Assembly: GCA_932294295.1 (NCBI GenBank)
Contig: OW028573.1
Coordinates: 12,854,155-12,918,154 of the forward strand
Direction of reading: 5' to 3'
Source of the DNA: Alitta virens
Lineage: Eukaryota; Annelida; Polychaeta; Phyllodocida; Nereididae
Length of the DNA: 64,000 nt
A program made the translations under genes and the position numbers. The notes under the pieces were generated by a model. The model did no database searches and had not been told where the DNA came from. It saw nothing but the letters and a program-made list of their open reading frames with translations. This document shows positions 31,301 to 40,896 of the stretch, piece after piece. Within the stretch, counting starts at the first letter, position 1; each line of letters starts with the position of its first letter.

Positions 31301-32047
31301 ACTTCTTATAAAACCGTTATAGCTGAATGTCGTCTTCCAGACCACTGCTCAATATACACTGCAGAATTAACAGCTATTTACCTTGCCTTAAAGAACATCG
31401 AGGACTCAGAATCAGATCGTTATGTTATCTGTTCTGATTCCAAATCTGCTCTTCAAGCAATCCAAAATAAACAACTTGATAACCCTGGGATCTTAGATGT
31501 TCTTATTAAGTATTTCTATCTTCACGAATACAAAGACATAGTATTCTGCTGGATTCCTGGACACGCTGGCATTGAAGGGAATGAAAAAGCAGACCTGGCA
31601 GCAAAAAGGGCTCTTACAAAAGAGATAACTGATTTTACCATTCCATACACTGATTTTAAAATGACTATAAAATCTTTTATCATGTCTTGCTGGCAAAGAC
31701 AATGGAATGAATGTAATAACAACAAGTTGCATTCAATCTTACCTTGCATTCAAAATAAAATACCGAGTAGGTTCAATACTCGCAAAGATCAAGGAATATA
31801 TCACAGATGCCTCATAGGACATTCAAGACTTACACATTTACACCTTTTAGTCAATGAACCGGCACCGGTATGCCAGAGTTGTCGGCGCCCCCTAACAATC
31901 AAACATATTTTATTAGATTGCATCCACTTACAACGCATTAGAAGACCTCTGTTTCAAGCTACTACCTTACAACATCTCTTTACTAGATATCCAACCCAGA
32001 CAATTATTGATTTTTTATATGCTTCTGGTTTCTACTACCAAATATAG
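28366..32047 (+). pseudogene. LINE ORF2: endonuclease - reverse transcriptase - RNase H, two frameshifts
   Basis: Starts MDSIIQWNCRGFRANFDEI (endonuclease, QWNCRG and LQETFL motifs). A +1 shift near 28750 separates the first 130 codons from LGDFNSHNQLWG onward; HGSDHFPIVL is the last EN motif. RT runs about 29700-30700 with PGKDHSDPMNYRPIALTS, GFRRHRSTLDHL, IFFDLEKAYDT, VPQGSILSPTLFN and the catalytic SLYVDDFLIAY. One missing T near 30915 (compared with the second copy) breaks the frame before RNase H. RNase H (to 32047) has LYTDGSKMERRVG, IYTAELTAIYLAL, VICSDSKSAL and PGHAGIEGNEKADLAA. A C-terminal Cys/His block ends in IKHILLDC. Confidence 0.9.
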
Positions 32048-32140
32048 ATAATCAATCTTAACCTAGAGAGCCTCTACATAGCCCACTCAGGTGCTGATGA
32101 GGCGTTAAACAATAACTCACACACACACACACACTCAACA

Positions 32141-32920
32141 GATTTACTATCGCCCATGACCAGACGTATTTCTTCAAAGAATTTGTTCATTACTTCGACT
32201 GCACCACACCCAAGTGTGATTGTATATCTCTTCAATTGAACTGCTTCGACATGAGGACAACAAAATGTCATCCTCTCTGGGAATGACCTCACCCTCGTGC
32301 TCTTTTTTGGCCCTCAGTAAGGGTCCTTTGTTATCAGTTGGCTTACAAATTAGCAGACAGCCCAACTTTTTAAAACAATTCCTCGCCAGAAGCGTGGCCT
32401 AGCCGTGATCTACTTCGGATATACTTCATCTGGCCATGATTCATTTCATATTTCATAACAAAGTGATATCCTTTTCAATACAAAATTCTACGATCACTCA
32501 TACAATGTGTACCAATATGATATTGATACATATTGTACGAGTGATCCGGGGAAGTACTCAATACTGGCACCGGAGCTAGTTTCGTAATTGCACATTAAAA
32601 TGGGTTGAGTTCAATCCAGTTTCCGTATGTCTTCTTAACATAGTCAAAATACATCTTGCCGCTGGTGTTTAACACAATGTGCTGGACAAAGCAATCTGTG
32701 TGACGCTTGGATCTGCTGTTGACTGCAGGGAGATCTGCGCACTTGTGGGATGAGGATGGCACAAACTTTTTGACAGCAATGATAAAGTGGCAGCATTATT
32801 GCGTCTAAATCCTAACAAACCGCTCTAGCTCTTGCCCTTCTACCATCCCACTGATCCCTCTACGTAGCCTTCCAACCGCAGGGTCCCAGGTTTTTTCGCT
32901 TTTACAAATTTCTTACCTAT
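32141..32920 (-). other. Spacer with minus-strand coding remnant
   Basis: Between LINE copies. On the minus strand about 32795-32590, protein-like text ends with HIVLNTSGKMYFDYVKKTYG and then a stop. Another block at 32365-32175 reads KKEHEGEVIPREDD. They may be exons of one broken gene or element, family not recognised. A partial SINE motif (cttccaaccgcagggtccc) appears at 32869-32888. Confidence 0.35.
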
Positions 32921-33074
32921 AGGAATCTCTTCTACACTGACAAATAATTTTTTTATATGCTTCTGGTTTCTACTACCAAATATAGTTAATCAATCTTAAC
33001 CTAGAGAGCCTCTACATAGCCCACTCAGGTGCTGATGAGGCGTTAAACAATAACTCACACACACACACACACAC
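32921..33074 (+). repeat. LINE 3'-tail fragment
   Basis: A 5'-truncated copy holding only the last codons (tatgcttctggtttctacta), the 3' UTR and a (CA)n tail, nearly identical to the other LINE copies. The next LINE copy begins directly after its (CA)n. Confidence 0.9.
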
Positions 33075-35090
33075 CCATGGAAATATGGAATAATGAAAGA
33101 TCTCCACGACTTAGGGCTTCGAGGTCGCCTTCCAGTTTTCATCGGATCCTTCCTACAGGATCGCTTCTTTAAGGTCCAAGTGGGATCAACGATGTCAAGC
33201 CCTTACTCTCAGGAGAATGGAGTCCCTCAGGGTAGTATTCTCTCGCCTACCCTCTTTAACGTCAAAATCAACAGTATAGTAAATTCCATCTCAGAAAATC
33301 TCATGTCGTCCCTATATGTTGACGATTTCCTCATTGCATACCGTTCCAGATATATGCCAACCATAGAACGACAACTGCAATTAAATTTGAATAGGATTCA
33401 CAAATGGTCACTTGAAAATGGCTTCAAGTTCTCTAAACAGAAGACAGTTTGTCTGCCTTTCTATTATTTACGATCAAACCATCCAGATCCATCACTAATA
33501 ATTGACAACTGTCAAATAAAAGTGGTGAATGAAACAAAATTTTTGGGTGTACTCTTTGACTCCAAATTGTCTTTCATTCCGCATATCAAAGCACTGAAAG
33601 CAAAGTGCCTGAAATCAATGAACCTCCTTAAAGTAGTGAGCAAATATAATTGGGGTGGGGACACAACGGTCCTCCTTCGTCTCTATCGAGCAATTACTCG
33701 TTCTCGACTTGATTATGGTTCTGTGGTATATGGCTCCGCCAGACCATCTTATCTAAAATGCCTGAATTCTGTACATCATCAAGGGTTGCGACTAAGCTTA
33801 AGAGCTTTTCGTACATCTCCTGTAGAGAGCTTATATGTACTGGCAGGGGAACCTCCACTTTCCCTTCGTCGTATCAAGTTATCCATGCAATACATACTAA
33901 AAGTAGCTTCAACTCCAACAAATCCAACATATGATGTAATATTTCATCCAAAATACATGCATCATTATGAATCTCGTTCAAACGCCATTCGACCACTGGG
34001 ATTACGGATGAAATTCTATCTTGAGGCTGCAAAAATTGATACTACAATCATTGCCGAGACGGAAGTACCACCCATTCCGCCATGGATTCTCCCAGTCCCA
34101 AAAGTTATACTGGATTTGGCAGAGCTTAAGAAAAGCGAAACCAATCCGGTAGACTATCAAAACCTATTTTATAGTGTAAGGTTTAAATACGAATCGTACA
34201 AATTTCTATACACAGATGGCTCAAAAATGGAAAGACGAGTAGGCTGTGCAGTCACTTCTTATAAAACCGTTAAAGCTGAATGTCGTCTTCCAGACCACTG
34301 CTCAATATACACTGCAGAATTAACAGCTATTTACCTTGCCTTAAAGAACATCGAGGACTCAGAATCAGATCGTTATGTTATCTGTTCTGATTCAAAATCT
34401 GCTCTTCAAGCAATCCAAAATAAACAACTTGACAACCCTGGGATCTTAGATGTTCTTATTAAGTATTTCTATCTTCACGAATACAAAGACATAGTATTCT
34501 GCTGGATTCCTGGACACGCTGGCATTGAAGGGAATGAAAAAGCAGACCTGGCAGCAAAAAGGGCTCTTACAAAAGAGATAACTGATTTTACCATTCCATA
34601 CACTGATTTTAAAATGACTATAAAATCTTTTATCATGTCTTGCTGGCAAAGACAATGGAATGAATGTAATAACAACAAGTTGCATTCAATCTTACCTTGC
34701 ATTCAAAATAAAATACCTAGTAGGTTCAATACTCGCAAAGATCAAGGAATATATCACAGATACCTCATAGGACATTCAAGACTTACACATTTACACCTTT
34801 TAGTCAATGAACCGGCACTGGTATGCCAGAGTTGTCGGTGCCCCCTAACAATCAAACATATTTTATTAGATTGCAGCCACTTACAACGCTTTAGAAGACC
34901 TTTGTTTCAAGCTAATACCTTACAACATCTCTTTACCAGATATCCAACCCAGATAATTATTGAGTTTTTATATGCTTCTGGTTTCTACTACCAAATATAG
35001 TTAATCAATCTTAACCTAGAGAGCCTCTACATAGCCCACTCAGGTGCTGATGAGGCGTTAAACAATAACTCACACACACACACACACACA
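33075..35090 (+). mobile_element. LINE copy 2, 5'-truncated, open frame
   Basis: Starts at a point equal to about 30123 of the long copy, immediately after a CA run, and ends in another (CA)n at 35090. About 98-99% identical to the long copy by eye, so recent. Confidence 0.9.
33093..35000 (+). CDS. LINE ORF2 C-terminal part: RT (partial) and RNase H, uninterrupted
   Basis: 635-codon open frame. It begins inside the RT domain (after the IFFDLEKAYD motif), contains VPQGSILSPTLFN and SLYVDDFLIAY, then a complete RNase H (LYTDGSK, TAELTAIYLAL, CSDSKSAL, GNEKADLAA) and the C-terminal Cys/His block. The shift at 30915 in the long copy is absent here. The ATG is internal to the ancestral ORF and there is no promoter, so this is a truncated copy rather than a working gene. 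Confidence 0.85.
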   Translation: MKDLHDLGLRGRLPVFIGSFLQDRFFKVQVGSTMSSPYSQENGVPQGSILSPTLFNVKINSIVNSISENLMSSLYVDDFLIAYRSRYMPTIERQLQLNLNRIHKWSLENGFKFSKQKTVCLPFYYLRSNHPDPSLIIDNCQIKVVNETKFLGVLFDSKLSFIPHIKALKAKCLKSMNLLKVVSKYNWGGDTTVLLRLYRAITRSRLDYGSVVYGSARPSYLKCLNSVHHQGLRLSLRAFRTSPVESLYVLAGEPPLSLRRIKLSMQYILKVASTPTNPTYDVIFHPKYMHHYESRSNAIRPLGLRMKFYLEAAKIDTTIIAETEVPPIPPWILPVPKVILDLAELKKSETNPVDYQNLFYSVRFKYESYKFLYTDGSKMERRVGCAVTSYKTVKAECRLPDHCSIYTAELTAIYLALKNIEDSESDRYVICSDSKSALQAIQNKQLDNPGILDVLIKYFYLHEYKDIVFCWIPGHAGIEGNEKADLAAKRALTKEITDFTIPYTDFKMTIKSFIMSCWQRQWNECNNNKLHSILPCIQNKIPSRFNTRKDQGIYHRYLIGHSRLTHLHLLVNEPALVCQSCRCPLTIKHILLDCSHLQRFRRPLFQANTLQHLFTRYPTQIIIEFLYASGFYYQI

Positions 35091-35815
35091 CACATTGCAT
35101 ACCGTTCCAGATATATGCCAACTATAGAACAACAACTGCAATTGAATTTGAATAGGATTCATAAATGGTCACTTGAAAATGGATTCAAGTTCTCTAAACA
35201 GAAGACAGTTTGTATGCCTTTCTGTCACTTTCGATCTTACCATCCAGATCCATCACTAATAATTGACAACTGTCAAATAAGAGTGGTGAATGAAACAAAA
35301 TTTTTGGGTGTTCTTCTTGACTCCAAATTGTCTTTCATTCCGCATATCAAAGCACTGAAAGCAAAGTGCCTGAAATCAATGAACCTCCTTAAAGTAGTGA
35401 GTAAATATAATTGGGGTGGGGACACAACGGTCCTCCTTCGTCTCTATCGTGCAATCACTCGTTCTCGACTTGATTATGGTTCTGTGGTATATGGCTCTGC
35501 CACACCATCTTATCTAAAATTCCTGAACTCTGTTCATCATCAAGGGTTGCGACTAAGCTTAAGAGCTTTTCGTACATCCCCTGTAGAGAGCTTATATGTA
35601 CTGGCAGGGGAACCTCTGCTTTCCCTTCGTCGTATCAAGTTGTCCATGCAATACATACTAAAAGTAGCATCAACTCCCAACAAATCCAACATATGATGTA
35701 ATATTTCATCCAAAGTACATGCATCATTATGAATCTCATTCAAAAGCCATTCGACCACTGGGATTACGGATAAAATTCTATCTTGAGGCTGCAAAAATTG
35801 AGACGGAAGTACCAC
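35091..35815 (+). pseudogene. LINE copy 3, truncated at both ends
   Basis: Starts right after a (CA)n at the position equal to about 30383 of the long copy (attgcataccgttccag). It carries RT thumb sequence to 35696, where an extra base breaks the frame (CAACTCCC versus CAACTCC). Near 35815 it switches to SINE body sequence at a shared gccatgg. More diverged than copy 2. Confidence 0.85.
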
Positions 35816-36022
35816 CATTGCCATGGTCTCTGCCTGTCCAAATTAGCCCATCAGGTGCAGAAATACAGGACATAAAGCCCTAATCACCCACCCCACCTCC
35901 AACCGCTTGGTCCCGGGTTCGATTCCCGGTCGAGCCTAAGTTGGCTGGCTGTTTCATCCTTCGTCTCATTGCCATGGTCTCTGCCTGTCCTAATTAGCTC
36001 AACTGGTGCAGAAATACAGGAC
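35816..36022 (+). repeat. Two partial SINE copies
   Basis: 35816-35896 is a SINE body/tail joined to LINE copy 3. 35897-36022 is a copy lacking its A box (starts ctccaaccgcttggtcccgg, B box present) that breaks off at caggacc, before the tail. Confidence 0.85.
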
Positions 36023-36760
36023 CAGGTGGTGTCGATTTATCATCTATAGAAGAAAAGTATTAATTAAAGCACAAGCAATAGTGACTACTATTGTAGAAAC
36101 CGGCATGCATCACAACTCAACTGGATGCAATTTAATGCAATTTAACACGTCATCACTTAAACCATGCCGGGATATTGCTTTCATAGTTTGTCATTGGATG
36201 CATTTCCATGTTAGTGGAGGTATGCTTGCTATACTTAATAATCGCGATTTTGCTTGTTTACATTGGGAAAAACCAGACAAGTTACTCGTTCACCAGCAAA
36301 ATTAGGAGAAAAGTTTAGCTTGACTCGTGTTTGGCTGCTGTGAATTTGCAATCGATGGTCAAATTAATGAAGAATACAGCAGACAATTGAGTATATGACT
36401 TAATCATTTATAACTTCATATTATTGTCAGCTTGAATCTAAACCTTACTAAGCAATGATGACTTCAAGAATCCTGTCATAAAGTTAGGCTTTCTGAATTT
36501 TATAATCACAATTTTACGTGGTTGGATGTACAAGGCAAGTTACTCGTTCACCAGCCCTGTTATGAGGTTGCCTCCATTAGATGTGGCATGCTTGTACAGC
36601 GTGAAAATACATAAGATGATATTTCAAAGATTATAGACAAAGTCTATATGGTGCTCAAAGTCATATTTAGTTAAGCACATCCAATAGTAAATACCTCAGT
36701 TTAATGACTTCACCATCAAGTTCAACAAGAAAGCACATTATCCTTTTAAACAAACCAGCC
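36023..36760. other. No gene recognised
   Basis: Open frame at 36006-36305 starts inside SINE sequence and shows no family motif. Remainder AT-rich, featureless. Confidence 0.4.
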
Positions 36761-37018
36761 CCAGTATGGTAAAACATATTTTATTAGAATGTAATTTGCA
36801 GCAAAGACAAAGATCATTATATCAGTCAAATTCTCTGAAACACCGTTATACATCAAATCCTCCCAATAGTATCTTACAATTTTTACGTGAAACCAATGTC
36901 GATAACCAACTGTGGATTATAATTGTGAACCAAGTTTGAATATCCTAAACCATTGCAGCTTCCACATAGCCCAACAGGTGCTGATGAAGCGTTAAACACA
37001 AACACATACACACCTTTT
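36761..37018 (+). pseudogene. 3' end of a second, diverged LINE family
   Basis: Encodes a C-terminal block like the main LINE (VKHILLECNLQQRQRSLYQ then SILQFLRE) followed by a 3' UTR whose tail (acatagcccaacaggtgctg, gcgttaaacacaaacac) lies between the main LINE tail and the SINE tail in sequence. Confidence 0.65.
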
Positions 37019-37085
37019 GGAGTACATCAACGTAGCAAGCTGGTTTGTCAATATCAACTTTTTGTTGTACTCCCCCCTTGTAGGC

Positions 37086-37155
37086 GGTCTCTGCCTGTCC
37101 TAATTAGCCCAACTGGTGCAGAAATACAGGACGTAAAGCCTTAATCACCCACCCA
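37086..37155 (+). repeat. 5'-truncated SINE with target duplication
   Basis: Only the last 70 bp of the SINE. The 14-mer ccccccttgtaggc flanks it at 37072-37085 and 37156-37169, so it was inserted already truncated, as LINE-type reverse transcription would give. Confidence 0.9.
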
Positions 37156-37169
37156 CCCCCCTTGTAGGC

Positions 37170-37856
37170 TAAAAATAGACAAAATAAAAATGTATCCAAC
37201 ATACATATATCGTTCCAACCAGATAATATCTCGTTCAAACGAGAAAGTAAAGTGGTAGGGTAAAGTGAAGCAAACGCTGCACATAATCTAAATTTTTGAC
37301 ATTTTTTCTTAGTCTTGCTCGGGGTACTGTTAGAACAGTATATCCTTTCAGTCTCTTCTGGAAAGATCTTTTAAAATTATGAAATATTTCCACCTCACTG
37401 CCCTAATGTTGTTCCGTATATGAAAAATTAAATTTATGTATCACTTCACTCGACCCCAATAATCATTAAAAAAGTAGCTACTAGTATTATTAAGAACAGT
37501 AAGTATCAAAAATATTCTGGGAATTATGGAAATTTAAATCTGCTGATTTATAACTATAAGGATTTCGAACTAATGGTAATGGAAAATTATCACGTTTGTC
37601 TCAGGGTTAAAGGATTTGCTATGAATGTCAAGCAGGCAGACAGACGAATGAGCAGACACCATCCATCTTTGTTTGCAGTGGTTTAATTATATTACTTGTA
37701 CAGCAGATCCAAGCAAATGTGAATCTTGACAATGTGGAGCATATATATTAATGAGATTTACAACTTTTTTTTTTTTTCAAAACTGATAACGGGCAACAGA
37801 AAGTCATTGCAATAAGTTCCGATGCTCTTCACCAAACACGCCCTACTGTTTCATCA
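37170..37856. other. No gene recognised
   Basis: AT-rich, with a short poly(T) at about 37770. Nothing else seen. Confidence 0.4.
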
Positions 37857-37868
37857 CTCATCTAAATC

Positions 37869-38054
37869 GGGGCGGGGGCCTAGCTCAGAGGTAGCGCTCT
37901 GGGCTTCCAACCGCTGGGTCCCGGGTTCAATTCCCGGTCGAGCCTAAGTTGGATGGCTGTTCCATCCTTCATCTCATTGCCATGGTCCCTGTCGGTCCTA
38001 ATTAGCCCATCAGGTGCAGAAATACAGGACGTAAAGCCCTAATCACCCACCCAC
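37869..38054 (+). repeat. tRNA-derived SINE with target duplication
   Basis: Complete copy. ctcatctaaatc at 37857-37868 and 38055-38066. Inserted in the DUF6589-like remnant. Confidence 0.95.
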
Positions 38055-38357
38055 CTCATCTAAATCAAAGTCCATCTGATTGATAGCTCTTCGACAGTTC
38101 CTGCTAATGTGTCTTTCAAGATCCATTTTGGACACGGTATGAAGTGGGAGTGGTGCAGTCATGATTTTTCCTGACAAGGTTTGAGCTTGGTCTTTGAAAG
38201 GCTTTACAGCACTTAAGATGAAAATCACACACTGCTTGTCCTCAGATTTATCTTTCATCCCATGTGATGAGGAAGAGTGCATAATACATATGGAGGACTG
38301 TGATGGTTGGTGCTGCTAACAATGGCATTGTCAGTCTTTCCAGCACCAAGACCCCTT

Positions 38358-38543
38358 GGGGCGGGGGCCTAGCTCAGAGGTAGCGCTCTGGGCTTACAAC
38401 CGCTGGGTCCCAGGTTCAATTCCCAGTCGCGCCTAAGTTGGATGGCTGTTTCATCCTTCATCTCATCACCATGGTCTCTGCCTGTCCTAATTAGCCCAAC
38501 TGGTGCAGAAATACAGGACATAAAGCCCTAATCACACACACAC
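38358..38543 (+). repeat. tRNA-derived SINE with target duplication
   Basis: Complete copy, (CA)n tail. accaagacccctt at 38345-38357 and 38544-38556. Confidence 0.95.
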
Positions 38544-38977
38544 ACCAAGACCCCTTAGAACAGTTTTGAAATGTTTGATGTCGTTGTCCTGTTGCATGTC
38601 GGCATGTTTGTTGTGACCAGGGTTTCCACTGGTGTTCACGAATGCTCTTTAGTTTCACAGCAGCATTTTCTCTTGGTGTTAAGAAGAATTCAGTCTTGGT
38701 GAAAAAATTAATGATCTCAATAAAATACTTTGGCATGTATGAATAAAGTCCAATGAAGAGCGGCAGAAATCGCTTCAATGCAGGAAATAAACGGTCAACG
38801 TCGCCTGCATGGATGACATCAAAAACACTGAAATCAAACATTGAGCGAAGGAAACCAAGTGTCATTCCATGAACACCATCAGTTTTCTACTCCAATTCTT
38901 GTGACTTTCCTGAAATCTTTGTGTGTTGGTTCCAGCAACAACCATGGTGACATCCTTTCCCTTACGAGACGCTGGCA

Positions 38978-39114
38978 GGGCGGAGGCCTAGCTCAGAGGT
39001 AGCGCTCTGGGCTGTTTCATCCTTCGTCTCATTGCCATGGTCTCTGCCTGTCCTAATTAGCCCAATTGGTGCAGAAATACAGGACGTAAAGCCCTAATCA
39101 CCCACCACCCACCC
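38978..39114 (+). repeat. tRNA-derived SINE with internal deletion
   Basis: A and half of the anticodon region are joined directly to tgtttcatcc, losing the B box (about 50 bp). acgagacgctggca flanks it at 38964-38977 and 39115-39128. The sister copy at 40707 occupies the same site in a duplicated segment and is not deleted. Confidence 0.93.
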
Positions 39115-39372
39115 ACGAGACGCTGGCATGGAGACTTTGTGGTGGGTATCACCAATCCACCAATCTGATACGGGATGTAGAGGACATCTGCAAGGGGTTT
39201 GATGAATTCCATGGCAGCAACCATTTCATTATTTTTTCCTGGTTCCGGAACTTGATGTTGTTGAGCAAAGGTATACTTGCTTTGCAATTGTCTAATTCTT
39301 GGAAGTCGAGGAAATACTGCACAATGAGACATCTGAAAATATATGAAAAGCTAGAAGCTATTTCGTCTGACA

Positions 39373-39685
39373 TTATTTGTTTCTTCCAACAAAATATTTA
39401 TTTTTACAATCCATCTTTAGTGACCTACATGCCAACACCCATATTATTATACATTATTACATTATCATTGTTTCATTGTGTCTTCAGAATGTTTGTTGTA
39501 AGGAGTGAAGTTGACACATAGCTCAGTTAATTGCCTAAATACAAAATTTCAAAATAAAATCTCCAAACATTAAACTTACATACCACAAATAGTTTTTTTT
39601 TATTCTTTATTATATTTATTGTCAAAATTTATCAATTCCCTTGGTTTGACAGTATTAGGTAAGAATGACTGCATGCACCAAATCT
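39373..39685. other. No gene recognised
   Basis: AT-rich with poly(T); probably intron or flank of the DUF6589-like remnant. Confidence 0.35.
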
Positions 39686-39697
39686 TAGTTTATTGCC

Positions 39698-39954
39698 TGC
39701 CCTCGAAGGTCCTGGGCCTCCACGCGGCGAGGGTGGAAACACTTGGGGTGAAGTCCTCTATCCCCAGTGTCTAAAACAGGACAGTGCGCATTGCACAAGC
39801 TGCTCCAGCTATCCAACCCAGACACTTATTGATTTTTTGCATGCTTCTGGTTTCTACTATTAACTATGGATGATCAATCTTACCCTAGAGAGCCTCTACA
39901 TAGCCCACTCGGGTGCTGATGAGGCGTTAAACAATAACACTACCTACTACCTAC
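39698..39954 (+). repeat. LINE-tailed short element, complete, with target duplication
   Basis: Same head as 25603 (cctcgaaggtcctgggcct), the LINE coding end and the full LINE tail (acatagcccactcgggtgct), ending in a (CTAC)n tail. tagtttattgcc at 39686-39697 and 39955-39966. The target duplication proves it moves as a unit of about 257 bp. Confidence 0.85.
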
Positions 39955-40053
39955 TAGTTTATTGCCCACATCAATTAATCACATTCAAATGTAATAAATG
40001 CAACATTTGAAAGATTGTGCCTGCATCTCTGATTTAATTAAATTCATTGATAC

Positions 40054-40233
40054 AGGGCGGGGGCATAGCTCAGAGGTAGTGCTCTGGGCTTCTAACTTCT
40101 AACGGGTTTGATTCCCGGTCGAGCCTAAGTTGGATGGCTGTTTCATCCTTCATCTCATTGCCATGGTCCCTGCCTGTCCTAATTAACCCATCAGATGCAG
40201 AAATACAGGACGTATAGCCCTAATCACACACAC
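40054..40233 (+). repeat. tRNA-derived SINE, damaged anticodon region
   Basis: A box with one change (catagctcagaggtag), a duplicated ttctaact in the anticodon region, B box ggtttgattcccgg, normal body. Flanked by ttcattgatac (40043-40053) and ttcaatgatac (40234-40244). Confidence 0.9.
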
Positions 40234-40446
40234 TTCAATGATACCTTGTCAATAAAATGGCCTTGTGGACCACATATCATTGGTTATCTTTGACGCTGCC
40301 ATTAACATTGGTCCTGAGCAGTTCCACCCTTCGATTGCTTAATGTTCCAGGTTGCTGGCAAGTGTCACCGCTGTACAATTTCTTGAATATTTTCTGAAAA
40401 ACAAAAATTGATTATAAAATATTTATTGTTTCTAGGGGTGAAGATT

Positions 40447-40706
40447 TTGAAATACTTTGGCATGTATGAATGTAGTCCAATGAACTGGGCAGAAATCGCT
40501 TCAATGCAGGATTTAACGGTCAACGTCGCCTGCATGGATGACATCAAAAACACTGAAATCAAACATTGAGCGAAGGAAACCAAGTGTCATTCCATGAACA
40601 CCATCAGTTTTCTACTCCAATTCTTGTGACTTTCCTGAAATCTTTGTGTGTGTGTTGGTTCCGGCAACAACCATGGTGACATCCTTTCCCTTACGAGACG
40701 CTGGCA
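40447..40706 (-). repeat. Segmental duplication of the DUF6589-like remnant
   Basis: Nearly identical to about 38718-38977 (shared from aaatactttggcatgtatga to acgagacgctggca) and followed by a SINE at exactly the same insertion point, so the duplication happened after that SINE inserted. Small deletions distinguish the copies. Confidence 0.9.
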
Positions 40707-40895
40707 GGGCGGAGGCCTAGCTCAGAGGTAGCGCTCTGGGCTTCCAATCGCTGGGTCCCGGGTTCGATTCCCGGTCGAGCCTAAGTTGGATGGCTGTTTC
40801 CTCCTTCGTCTCATTGCCATGGTCTCTGCCTGTCCTAATTAGCCCAACTGGTACAGAAATACAGGACGTAAAGCCCTAATCACACACACACACAG
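40707..40895 (+). repeat. tRNA-derived SINE in duplicated segment
   Basis: Complete copy with A and B boxes and (CA)n tail. The upstream target sequence is present but the downstream duplication is missing: the copied segment breaks at the (CA)n. Confidence 0.92.
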
Positions 40896-40896
40896 T

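Larger units (their letters stand above)
26668..32140 (+). mobile_element. Non-LTR retrotransposon (I-superfamily type), longest copy
   Basis: About 5.4 kb. ORF1 carries CCHC zinc knuckles; ORF2 carries an apurinic-type endonuclease, reverse transcriptase and RNase H. The 3' UTR is short (ataatcaatcttaacctaga to gcgttaaacaataactc), ending in (CA)n. The EN-RT-RNH order and multi-knuckle ORF1 fit the I/Nimb/LOA group; the exact clade needs a tree. Coding is broken by one SINE and by single-base shifts near 27430, 28750 and 30915, so this copy is inactive. Confidence 0.85.
38067..39372 (-). pseudogene. DUF6589-like gene remnant, split by SINEs
   Basis: Minus-strand coding text in order. 39332-39130: VPEPGKNNEMVAAMEFIKPL. 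38865-38640: LRSMFDFSVFDVIHAGDVDR, then KRFLPLFIGLYSYMPKYFIE and INFFTKTEFFLTPRENAAVK. After a frameshift at about 38640: FVNTSGNPGHNKHADMQQDN and DIKHFKTVLRGLGAGKTDNA. The block with a Leu-rich 'facing' segment, YAIE-like motif and VNTSGxPGxN...DxQQxxDIK matches what I recall of DUF6589 proteins (function unknown, often repetitive). Three SINEs (37869, 38358, 38978) interrupt it, and several stops are present. The family call is from memory and moderate. Confidence 0.5.

Noticed and set aside
31493..31749. Minus-strand frames inside LINE RNase H (also 34446-34702)
   Set aside because: Identical antisense shadows in two LINE copies; no independent support.
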